A stretch of DNA of 64,000 nucleotides from contig CM038047.1 of NCBI GenBank assembly GCA_021397845.1, forward strand, positions 45,105,210 to 45,169,209, in the 5' to 3' direction. Below, one piece after another: positions 32,760 to 43,413 of the stretch. The position numbers and the translations under genes were made by a program. The DNA is from Areca catechu (Eukaryota; Streptophyta; Magnoliopsida; Arecales; Arecaceae). How positions within the stretch are numbered: position 1 is the first letter of the stretch; the number at the start of each line of letters is the position of its first letter. The notes under the pieces were generated by a model. It did no database searches, was not told the DNA's origin, and worked only from the letters and a program-made list of their open reading frames with translations.

Positions 32760-34382
32760 CTTAACTTACAAAATCTACCAAGTGCCCAACCTTGCTGCAT
32801 TTGAAGTAAGTTTTTTGATTTGTTTGTTTTTTATTTTGAAAGGACTTTTTTTTCTTTCTTTATAGGCATGCTTATTGCTTATTTGTGTATTGTAAATTTG
32901 TAGGATTATTTCTTTTTAACACAATTAAGATAAATCTTTGATTTAGGAACTTTTTTTTAGTTAAAGGATTATAACCAAATTGTTTACAGAAGTTTTCTAA
33001 TTTCCTTATGCTAGTTAATTATTCTTTCTTTAATTGTTGTTTCATTCTCAGGTCATTACAGAGATTTAAGCCTTCTGAATTGATAATATTGATTAAATCT
33101 CTATAAATAAGTTTGTCATAAAGTATTATATTATTGTTTTGTTCTTAATTTTTATTTCAACTTTTTTTAAAAAAACTTGAGAGAGTCCAGCGATGAACTT
33201 TTCTTTCCAGAATGACTATTAGCAATCGCTTCTAGTCATTACTTTAGTTAGGAAGACATCTTTGTTCCACCTAAATTTTTGCACCTTCTTGTATATGAGA
33301 TTCACTAAGATCTTAGAGCTTCTATCCTTTAATTTTGATAGGTCACGTAAGAAGTGTTTTGCAATTGCAAATATAAGGAATGAAACTGAATCTTGTGTAG
33401 GTTCACCCAACTTATCCTTAGCAATCACACCTTCCTTATTTCTTCTATAGACAAATAAAATATTATTTCTTTTAATTTCATCAAGATAGTGATCATACCA
33501 GCCTTTCAGTTGGCCAGTGAAATCAATTACTAGAGTCTGGACAATTGCTTGATTAGTAATATTGGATTTTGTTCGGTAGGTCGTGGCTACCATAGTCATT
33601 TTTTGAAGGGTATTGAGAATTTGATATTTAATTTGGCCATCTATGTTTCAATCATAGATGGTGTTTGCAGAATAGTGGTTTTGCTTGATTAATAGTCTTT
33701 TTTCTAAGGCCATATTAGAAAGAGTAGGTCTATGGTAGAATAATTTTGTGGATTGAATCATAGTTTGAATTTTGTTAACTTCTAGATTTTGGTTATCCTG
33801 GATTTCTGGTTTTGTGCTATAGGCTAAACTAGTCTTATTGGATTCTTCACTATTTGAGATCTCAAGGTCTTAAGTCAGAATAGAAATATTTCTATTTCTG
33901 TAGACCATTGATGTTAAAGGTGGAACTCTATCAGGGGTGTCAATATTGTGGTGGTTAAAAGATCCATCTTCTCTGGTCTTTTATTAATTTCACTCATTAT
34001 GTCATTTCTTTTTTAATTGAGAGATTAGTTTCTTTGGAATTTCATGTGGAGTAAAGATTATACTTTTTTCTTTGCTTTTTAATGGTTGCTTTTCTTTTCT
34101 TACTAGATATTCTATTCTAGTTAATTGGTCTCCAATTGTTTTTAAGTTTTGGTTTGTGAAATTATTTTGTTCTATTATATTCTTAAGGTCCTTACCATTT
34201 GGTATTTTGAGAGGGTCAGATTTGATTTTGAAAGGAGATGCAATGACCTGTGTTTCTTTCATAGGGATCTTAATTTCTTGAAGCGAAGGGTGGATTTCTT
34301 CTATTATTTTATCCTTTCCATCTTGCCAAGGAATAATTAATCTTCCTCCCATCATATTTACTTGTTTTGTATTTTGTTTCAT
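32760..34382 (-). pseudogene. Pararetrovirus coat-protein region and zinc finger, broken
   Basis: 34382-34002 is a 126-codon charged segment. 33599-33219 reads TLVIDFTGQLKGWYDHYLDE and FLIFAIAKHFLRDL, the pattern of the caulimovirid capsid core. Near 32815-32770 the minus strand encodes YFKCSKVGHLVDFV, a CCHC finger that has lost its first and last cysteines. Several stops lie between these parts. Confidence 0.6.
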
Positions 34383-34602
34383 ATGGTATTCAAACCAAGG
34401 AAAGAAGTTTATGTTTGCTCTTAAGATTTCAAGAGTTTGATAACTTTGGATTTCATCTCTCTATTCTTTGTTAAAATGGTTGAAGAATCATTTTCTTTTT
34501 TCTATATTTTTTTGCTAAATAGAAGTCTTTTCTTAATATTTCTTTATCAATTTTAAAGTCTTTGTAGATCATACATATTTCAGAATCTTTTATTTTTGTT
34601 AT

Positions 34603-35404
34603 CTATGAGAATGTTGGAGAGATTGGGGGTAATGATTGATCATTATAGATGGTTTGAGAGACTCTAGGTTCATTGTTTACTTCTATAAGTCTGGTAGAAG
34701 GACTAGAGTAACTAAATCTAGGTGGTATTGGGGCTTGAGGAGTTGAAGGATACCTATGACTATAGGTTTTATAAATATTTCTATTAAATTTTATCTTTAC
34801 ATCTCCTTCTGGGAGTGTAGTAATTGATTCAATGATACTTGATGGTTGCCTAGGAGTTGGAACAGCTTTATCTAGGAGCCAATTTTCAAGAAGGAAAATT
34901 TGATCGCAAATAAGTATTTTTGGGACATGAGTATTTCCCTTCAAGGGATTGGTTTGGAAATATGTTGTACTTCCAAAGATTCTTTTATTGATCACATGGA
35001 TGTGATCGAGGTCATTAGTTTCCTTATAGCAGATTTTGAAGATGATTGCTATAGGGTAAGATCTTGCATGATGTTAAACCTGTAAAGTTTAACATCTATT
35101 TATAAGGCTTTGAGGATGTTTTTGTCTTTAAGCTTGAGGGTCAGGTTTGTATTGCAATTAAAATATATAGGCTTGACTCTACCATTTCTAGCAGAGAATC
35201 ATATAACCTAATTAACCTGCCATCTCTTAGGTAGAGAAGGATAGTTGTATCCAGTCCCTTTCTAACTAAGGGTTTAGCTATTACTTGGACTATTCCTATA
35301 TGAATGAACTCATATTTAGTTTTAAGAATTTTGATTAAGTCTTGGGTGATGATTGGTATCACTGTATGATCGTCCATTATTGATACAGTCTTTTCTTCTA
35401 TCAT
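34603..35404 (-). pseudogene. Pararetrovirus movement protein and proline-rich linker, broken
   Basis: 35404-35141 is open for 87 codons with YEFIHIGIVQVIAKPLVRKG and LLYLRDGRLIRLYDSLLEMV, the core of the 30K-type movement proteins of caulimovirids, which open plasmodesmata. After stops, 34995-34603 encodes a Pro/Ser-rich stretch (STPQAPIPPRFSYSSPSTRL) that fits the linker to the coat region. The N-terminus is not resolved. Confidence 0.65.
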
Positions 35405-36002
35405 AATCCTATTATAAAGTAGGATTTTATGTTGATATATTGATCCTTTATTTATTTTTAGAATAGTTCACTTGTTCAACGATTCATTTGCTACCACCAT
35501 TGGATAACCTGTATCATCCTTGATTCCATTATAATTTCTTATGTTAATATATTATATATATATAACATGATATAATGTGGATATCTAATTGTCTAGGTTT
35601 CTAGCACCTAACATGCCACAATAGCTTGGTGATTGCTAGATTGCTACATGAAGATTGTTTTTCTAAAAAAGTAGTGAGAAGATCGAAGATTCAAGAGATG
35701 ATATCATTGAGCTACATGGGGATTGCGAGGTGCATGTGTCAAATGAGGATCCAATGCAAACAATAACATTTCCATGCATGATGATAAAGTTGAAAATGAA
35801 ACAATACTTTTGTGACACCTTTGCTTATAGTCATGTTTGTATTAAAAATTATAAGACTGCTTGGGGGCCTAAAGATAAGGAATGGCACTGATCTTTTTAG
35901 ACATTTGTCATTCTAAGATACTGTGAACCATATTTTAGAAAGATGGTCACTTATCTTGTGCATGATACTTCCTACACACCAGCAAATATTATTAGAATGA
36001 GT
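35405..36002. other. Non-coding spacer between pararetrovirus and element D
   Basis: AT-rich, includes a short (TA)n run near 35555. No gene or repeat family recognised. Confidence 0.45.
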
Positions 36003-36220
36003 TGTAATATCCTTAATTAGAGAGATTGCAATCTTCCTAATAGATGTATTATAATATTTCTATTAGAGAAATTGTAATCTTCTTAATAGGGATTATAATA
36101 TTCCAAAATAGAAGATTTGAAAATTAATAAAAGGGAATCCCTGTGCATCCTAGAAGGTACGATTTATTTTTTTTCTAAATTTCTTTCTATCTCTCTTCTC
36201 TCCCTTTTTGATATTGAACA
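36003..36220 (+). repeat. Element D 5' LTR
   Basis: Starts near TGTAATATCC and ends near TTGAACA, followed by TAGTATTATAC, which could be a decayed Met-tRNA primer site. Shares AGAAGATTTRAAAATTARTA, GGGAATCCCTRTGCA and the pyrimidine-rich end with 42023-42271. Contains short repeats of the GATTGTAATCTTCCTAATAG type. Ends are approximate. Confidence 0.65.
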
Positions 36221-37859
36221 TAGTATTATACTAAAGTCCTGATTCCTATCTCCCATCTCCACCATATCTTTTCATCTCTAAGATCCATCTACAAGATCTA
36301 ACCTCCACTAACTCATCTTGTCGATGCCTATTCCCTCTTGATGCCGTCCCTGTAATCCATCTCACAGATCTAGCAACTGCCAACTTCAGCCACCATCAAT
36401 CCAACCACTCAGGTTTATGGTCTTCGGTCGCTCCTTACTATAGATTTAGCCATCTTGACGGCTTCCCAACTAGCCTCGTTCCTCTCCAGCCATAGATTTC
36501 TCTCCGGCCCCATCTCTCTCCTTGCCATCCATGGGAGACAACGGATGGAAGTTGATATAGGACGATACAAGTTTTAATTTTAAAATGCAGTAACTAAGTG
36601 AATTCAAGTAAAGATGCAAGTGAAAATACAAGATAATTGGATATTACTACACATTTATAATAGTTTTAAGACTGTTCAAGAAAGGATCATAGGTTAGTTA
36701 AAAAACTACCTAGATTAGAATTATTCTACTTATATTAGATCCAGTCTAAGGAGAAAACACTCAACTTATTATATGGCTAACAGCAAATATAAATTAAATC
36801 CTAGACTTGATCTCACCTAGGCACTAAAGATCTTAAGATCTAGATTGAGCAGTGCTTCTCGGAGCGAATCTCAGGCTTCTTATTCTGAAAGAATTATTGA
36901 AGTCACGAGCTTTGATGTATCCTTGAAATTTCTTTGTAATTTGTTGAAGGAATCTATTAACAAAGAGGAAAAAAATTAGATATGACAGAAATTTAAGAGA
37001 TGGTATGGAATTAAAAGAAGAAGAGATGAGAGAGGGAGGGCAGCGCAAGCAAGAAGAAGAGGGATAGTTGATGCAAAAATAGGGCTTCACACCTAATTTC
37101 ACAATCTCAATATCAAGATAGAAATAATCAGAATAAGTTATTTTATTTAAAACTCCAAGACTTTTATATAGATAAAAGTATAAAATAAAGATGTACATAG
37201 ATTCTTCATAGGATAACATGATAACTTTCATTTAAAATTAACTTAAAGCTCGATCCTTAATCTTGATCTTATCTATGTATGGTGATAAACCTTGCAGACC
37301 CAAACTTGCACACTATCCAATATTTGGCCAAAATATATATGATAAAAAATGTGGCATTGAATATATGGTGGCATATCTAATTGGAGAGTCCTTCAGTTGA
37401 TGAGTCTCTAAATGCTAAATAACATAAACCCGAATCTATATAAACAAAATAGCTAATCTAATTGACAAACCCAATTGAGTGTATAATAAATCAGCTAAAA
37501 AAAATAGTAAAGCAACTAAGATAAGGGCCAACAGGGCCTCTATAGCTATAATGATACTAATAGTACTGTCGATACTCTAGATCATCATCACACCTATGCT
37601 TGAGCCTAAACTGGTTTTGTATGTAAACTGATATCGTCATCAAAAGCTTATAAGCCCCTGTCTCAACAAAAAAATAAAAAGGGATGTTGTTGTATTTTCT
37701 TTTTTATAAGGGCAATCGGTGGAGTTCCTGCTATAGTGTCTTCCTTTTAAAGTAGTAAGTAGTCTTCAACTATGAGTAGTGACCATCATCAGGCACTATT
37801 GTTCCTTCTTCCATAGGAGATAGTCAAAGCCCAATCTTCCAATACTCCTCTCTCTAGAT
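36221..37859. other. Leader region of element D with unexplained sequence
   Basis: No coding domain recognised. It is much longer than a copia leader, so an unrecognised insertion probably lies within about 36550-37560; no terminal repeats or target duplication were found to define it. Confidence 0.4.
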
Positions 37860-38740
37860 AAGCTCGATTAGATTGGATGGCCCTTTTAGCTATCTAGTAT
37901 GGTCCAGACAGTGCGTTTTATTTATTCAGGCACGTGGACTGTATGGGTATCTTGTCAATGAGAAAGGAAAGCCCATATTAGGAGATCCTAAGTTGCTATA
38001 ATGGATAGCTGAAAATTTTCTTGTCAAGTCTTGGCTTATCAGCTCTATGGATCCTACTCTTGTGCAAGGATATATCATCTTCGACACTACAGCTCAAATC
38101 TGGATAATAATATCTTAGACCTACTCACAAGAGAATAACTATACTCAGATATATGAGCTTCAGCAAAAGATCTACTATTTGAGATAGAGAAAACTCACTG
38201 TTATAAGTTACTATGCTATGTTAAGTAGCCTATGGCAACATCTAGACTTCTTCAATCCTTTTCAAACCAAATGCTTAGAAGATACTATGGACTATTAGAA
38301 GTGCATGGAGTGGGACTGCATATACCACTTTCTAGCTAGTCTTTATCCAAAGTATGTCCAGATTCGAGTTTAGGTACTTAGGAGTCCTTTGCTGGGATTA
38401 CATGATGCCTGTGCTTTGGTCCAATAGGAGGAGAGCCGTCGTAGTATGATGATGCCACCAACTTTGAAAGGGACATCAATGATTGGTAAAGCCCTCTTTA
38501 GAGATGTTAGGATTTCTAATGAGAAAGATCTACTGAAGTGTGACTACTGTGAAAAGACTAGGCATTCTAGGCAATTGTGCTGGAGACTCCATGGCAAAGG
38601 AAGAGAGGGTAGTAGTGTAGAGAGACCACAAGCCAATCTTTTTGAAAAAGTAATTATAGGAGCCAACCTATCTGTAGAAGAGATCCAACTCTTTAGGAGC
38701 GTGATGACCGGTCTTGGCTCTCGGCAGTCTCTTCAGTAGC
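37860..38740 (+). pseudogene. Element D gag (UBN2-type) with zinc knuckle, broken
   Basis: Among stops the plus strand encodes YLVNEKGKPILGDPKLL, then WIAENFLVKSWLISSMDP and NYTQIYELQQKIYYL, matching the copia gag-polypeptide pattern. The open part 38446-38739 carries the CCHC knuckle CDYCEKTRHSRQLC and then CWRLHGK. Confidence 0.7.
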
Positions 38741-38817
38741 CTTACCAATCATCGACTTCCATTAATCTTTCTAGCCAACCTTTTTCTTTCTTTTCTTATT
38801 TTGTTCAGTTAAGTATC

Positions 38818-39805
38818 GTGTCACATGCCTTTACATCCTATTTTACTACTCCTTGGATAATAGATTTAGAGGCTTCCAATCATATAACAGGTGACTCCAC
38901 TACCTTCACATCGTACTTTCTTGTGTCAGGAAGAGATATGGTTCGGATAGCTGATGGATCGTTATCTTTCATTTTTGGCAAAGGGACTATACCTTGCACT
39001 CCACTAATAAGTTTATCATCTGTCCTAGATGTTCCTAAATTCTCTAATAATTTTCAATCTATTAGTACTCTTACCCATGACCTACGATGCAAGGTTACCT
39101 TCTTTTCTACCCATTGTATTTTTCAAAAGCTAAAGATAGGAAAGATGATTGGGTATGGTAGCATGTATGATGGTCTCTACTATTTAGAGAAAGGAATACT
39201 GACAACAAAAAATCAAGCTAGTATGGATATCTCTACGGAGCAGGAGCTAATCAGATGGCATTGCCAACTAGAACATCCTACTTTTAGAATTTTTGAAAAT
39301 CTACTCTCTTATTTATATTCAAAGTGTAATAAAGAGTTGTTAGTCTGTGATGCTTGTCAATTTGCAAAATACACTAGAACTATTTATCCTAGTATTGGAC
39401 ATAAGAGTTCTAGTCTTTTCTCTATTCTTCATTTGGATGTATAGGGTCCTACTAGAACAACTTCTATTTATGGATGCCATTGGTTTGTGGCCTTTATTAA
39501 TTATTTTAGTAGGGTCACTTAGATATTTTTGATACAAGCCAAAAGTAAAGTTCTCTCCTGCTTTCAATATTTTCATAAAGTGATTGAGACAATTTGGGAT
39601 GAAGATCAAGGTGTTGCGATCAGATAATGAGATTGAATATACCAACGGTGACTTTCAGCAGTATTTAAATAATCAGGGCATACTCTATCAAACCACATGT
39701 ATTAATACACCAACTCAGAATAGTGTTTCTGAGTTGAAAAATTGGTATATCTTTGAGGTAGCTCATTCCTTGCTTTTTATTGTAAATGTGTGCAAAATTC
39801 TATAG
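38818..39805 (+). pseudogene. Element D protease and integrase, broken
   Basis: 38818-39444 has TPWIIDLEASNHITGD, where the protease active site is normally D-S-G-A-S (here DLEAS), then the integrase zinc region RWHCQLEHPTFRIFENLL ... CDACQFAKYTR. 39584-39805 has IKVLRSDNEIEYTNGDFQ and TPTQNSVSELKNWY, holding the second aspartate and the glutamate of the catalytic core. A frame break and stop lie between. Confidence 0.75.
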
Positions 39806-39936
39806 GAAGAGGCAGTATTAACAGCTACTTACTTGATTAATCACATGCCGCTTTTGGTTCTAAACTTTCAAACACCCTTGAAAACCCTCTAGGGATGGAA
39901 CTCTTATGTAGTTCCACCAAAGGTGTTTAGCTGTGT

Positions 39937-41340
39937 GTGTTTTGTTCACAATACAATGCTAGCATAGAAAAGTTGGATCCTTGGATGAAAAAATGTGCCT
40001 TTGTAGGATACTCAATTATGAAAAAAGGATACGAGTGCTACTGTCCAACTGATCGGAAGATATATATCAGTATGGATGTTACTTTTCGAGAGTCTGAGCT
40101 ATATTACTCCTCGATCTCAGATTGGTCACAATGTGCAACCTTATATACTAATTCTTCTTCTCCCATGCCACTTTTCATCGATGGCACTAGTCAAGAGGGA
40201 GAGAGTGAGGGTACCAACAATATGGGTGGAGATGATAAGGGAGAAGGAGATGATAAGGGAGAAGGGGTAGCTACTGAAAATACTGATACAGGTACTAGTG
40301 AGCTTGCTTTGCATCCTTCCCATATCCAAGTATTGGATCTTGTCAACAGCTCCATTTCTCTGGCTGAACCTTCAGGTATAATATCTCTTCCATCTCCATA
40401 TATTCCTAAATCTGATCTTAATCTTCCTATTATACTTAGAAAAAGTAGTTGTACTTGCAAATCTTGGTACATGAATAATTTTAGTACTCATCATTCTATA
40501 GCTAATTTGATTTCCTTTGAGTCTTTATCTCCTTCATTTAGAACTTTTTATATGCCTTGGCTTCTGTGGTTGTTCCTTATGACCAGAAGAAAGCTATACA
40601 AAATCCAAAATGGAAAGAAGCCATGGTTGAGGAGATGTGGGCTCTTGTGAAGAATGCTACCTGGGAACTGGTAACACTTCCAGCTAGGAAGCACATTGTT
40701 GGTTGCAAGTGGATGTTCATTATTAAATTCACCTCTTAAGGCAAGGTTGAGCATTTGAAGGCAAGGTTGGTGGCAAAAGAGTACACCCAAATCTATGGTA
40801 TTGAGTATGATGAGACCTTTGCTCCAATCGTAAAAATAAACATAGTCCGAACTCTGATCTCATGTGCAGATAATTTGGAGTAGGACCTGTGGCAACTTGA
40901 TGTGAAGAATGTTTTTTTACATGATGACCTGAAGGAAGAAGTATACATGAATATACTTCCAAGTTTTTAAAATGAAAAGATCTCTGGCAAAGTGTGCAAA
41001 CTTAAGAGGTCTCTATATAGGCTAAAGCAGTCTCCCCATGTATGGTTTGATAGGTTCAGAAGAACTATATTAAGCTAGGGCTAAAGGCAAAGCAATGCTA
41101 ACCATACTATATTTATGTGCTATTATGATAGTAGATTGACCGTGCTAATCATCTACGTTGATGATAATATATTAAATGAAAATGATAAGGAGAAAATGTT
41201 GTGCCTTAAGCAATGCTTTGCTCGTGAATTCAAGATTAAAATCTCAAAAATTTACAGTATTTTCTTAGTATCGAAGTGGCATGATCATTCAAGGACATTT
41301 TTTTATCTTAACAAAAGTATGTCCTGGATTTACTGAAGGA
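39937..41340 (+). pseudogene. Element D integrase C-terminus and reverse transcriptase, broken
   Basis: 39937-40650 begins with KKCAFVGYSIMKKGYECYCP, the conserved block after the copia integrase core, followed by a low-complexity linker (GGDDKGEGDDKGEG). From about 40557 another frame reads AMVEEMWALVKNATWELVTL and GCKWMFIIKF, the RT start; after a TAA it continues with LVAKEYTQIYGIEYDETFAP. The catalytic YVDD lies at 41153-41164 (IIYVDDNI). Stops interrupt all parts. Confidence 0.75.
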
Positions 41341-41619
41341 TATTAGGATGCTTGGATGCAAACCAGCTAGCACACCTATTGATCAGAATCATGGGATGTG
41401 ATCAGATAGAGGAGACCAGGTGGATAGAGAGCAGTATCAGCGACTCGTGGGGCATCTGATTTACCCATCACATACACACCCAGATATTACTTATGCTATG
41501 AGTAGGTTAGCCAATATGTTCATAATCCTGGAACTATTCATTTGGAGACCGTTAACATAATTCTATAGTATCTGAAAAACTGCCCGAGGAAAGGTCTGTT
41601 CTTTGCTCGCAAAAATCAT

Positions 41620-42000
41620 TTGAAGATTGAAGTTTATACAGATATAGATTGGACTGGCTCCCCTGATGATAAAAGGTCTACTTCCAAATATTGCACTTTT
41701 GTTAGTGGTAATCTCGTAACTTGGCATAGTAAGAAACAGAATGTGGTCGCCTGGTCTAGTGCAGAGACAGAATACAGAGCTATGGCACACGGAGTATGTG
41801 AAGTGCTCAAGTTGAGAAAGCTACTAATTGAGGTGGGACTCATGCAAAGATATCTTTTGATCCTGTATTGTCATAACAAGGCTGCCACCAATATCGCAAA
41901 TAATCTAGTACATCATGATCGTACCAAACATGTAGAAGTTGATCAACATTTCATCAAGGAGAAGTTGGATAAAGGGATTATTTGTATGCCCTTCTTTTGA
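41620..42000 (+). pseudogene. Element D RNase H
   Basis: A 126-codon open frame with VYTDIDWTGSPDDKRSTSKY, KKQNVVAWSSAETEYRAMAH and NLVHHDRTKHVEVDQHFIKE. These are the conserved blocks of copia RNase H, with the acidic residues kept. It is the most intact domain of element D. Confidence 0.8.
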
Positions 42001-42022
42001 TGTGCTTACAAAAAATCTCAGT

Positions 42023-42271
42023 TGTAGTGTGTTCCATGAAATTAGAGAGATTGTAATCTTTCTAATAGAAGGATTGTAATATTTCTAATAGAGGGATTGT
42101 AATCTTCCTATTAGAGAAATTGTAATATTCCTAATAGAGAAAGTAATCTTTCTAAATAGAAGATTTAAAAATTAGTAAAGGGAAATCCCTATGCACCCCA
42201 GGAGTCATGATTTATTTTTTCTCCAAATTGATTTCTATCTCGTTTCTCTCCCTCTTGGTAATCAAGAAATA
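42023..42271 (+). repeat. Element D 3' LTR
   Basis: Colinear with 36003-36220 from AGTTGTARTRT through the short GATTGTAATCTTYCTAATAG repeats (about five here, fewer at 5') to CCCTCTTGG. Slightly longer than the 5' LTR because of extra repeat copies. Ends approximate. Confidence 0.65.
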
Positions 42272-43413
42272 TACATGCAAATTGCCTTGCCAATTTACTT
42301 GCTCGAATGCCAGATCAGCAACTATCTGCCTCTCTTTTATCTAACGCATCCCTTCATCTCCTCATCTTCTCGTACTTTCAAGGCTTGGCAAAGAACAATC
42401 CCAACAAACAATGCCAAAGCAAATGTTGTTGCAGAGTTTTTCTTTTTCTTTTTTGTCTTTGGTGTGGTCGGCAACAAAAGAAGCAACTTAATTTACCATG
42501 CTGTTCATCTCCAGAAAGATGTACCACACCATGATGAAATAACTAAAGAAAATTCCAGGTGTGACGGGGGATTGGATTAGCCTCTATTTGTTGCAGAGGT
42601 TTAGGTTTTTATGCAGTAAAGAAAAAAAATCTCTGGTAGGGCAAACATAAGAAAGGCAGAGGTCCAAGGGTGTAGAATCCATCCGTGACACCTGAATATA
42701 GTTGGTATTCTGCGGCTCCAGCATTGTCCATTCTTTCCATGGATTTCGCATGCACCATTGAAGAGGATCTGAATGAAGTAAGTGTGCATCAGAGTTTTGT
42801 TTTGATTATGTTTTATTAGCAGTCATATTTTATCTTTTGAAGAACATTTTGGAACGAAGGGTCATTGTAGTCTGTATTTATTGAAGTTGTTCTTTGGAGT
42901 GCTTCATTTGAAAAGATTACCACACAAAGACAACAGCCTCTAGCCAGCTTATTTTTCTTGGTTGAGCTGCTGAAGCAATAGGACAAAAGGAACCCATTGA
43001 CATGCGTATCATGGCCCAAAGGAATCCACTGACCTATTATAAATTCCAGATTACATTAGCACCACATCAATCAAAACTAGAAAGGGAAGTTTGATGATCT
43101 ATTGTGCTCATATGTCTAACCAATACACCATCTTTAAAGTATCCAATGACACTTACTAGCTGCAGGACCACCTCTCTAAAGCAACTCAAGATCCAACTTA
43201 CAGCCTTTAAGGCACATATGATACAGCAAGTTACGTAGACTACCGATGTGCTACTTGACAGCAGCAGCCATGTCAAGAACGAGAGAACAGGTATTATAAC
43301 TAGTTGACTACACTCAGCAGACAGGTGCCGACACTACACTATGCATGATTGCAGGTATCTGATGATTGCTTCTTTTTAATTGGAACACCCGAGGCTTTGC
43401 ATCATCCGACAAG
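42272..43413. other. 3' flank of the host gene
   Basis: Presumably the 3' UTR of the minus-strand gene and its downstream spacer. On the minus strand AATAAA occurs near 42880 and AATAAAA near 42806 and could serve as polyadenylation signals. No other gene recognised. Confidence 0.4.

Larger units (their letters stand above)
29586..35404 (-). mobile_element. Endogenous pararetrovirus (Caulimoviridae-like), degenerate, minus strand
   Basis: Reading the minus strand from 35404 downwards the order is movement protein, linker, coat-protein region, zinc finger, aspartic protease, RT, RNase H and a C-terminal tail, with no LTRs and no integrase. That order is the plant pararetrovirus plan, not an LTR retrotransposon. 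The movement protein together with a single polyprotein-like order suggests a florendovirus- or petuvirus-like member; the genus is an inference. Stops and frame changes occur in every domain, so the copy is inactive. Confidence 0.75.
36003..42271 (+). mobile_element. Element D: Ty1/copia retrotransposon, degenerate
   Basis: Short similar LTRs (36003-36220 and 42023-42271) flank gag (about 37860-38740), protease and integrase (38818-39805), RT (about 40560-41340) and RNase H (41620-42000). Integrase before RT is the copia order. All parts have stops. The span is larger than the coding needs because about 1.6 kb of unexplained sequence lies between the 5' LTR and gag. Lineage within copia not assigned; no matching target duplication found. 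Confidence 0.8.
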
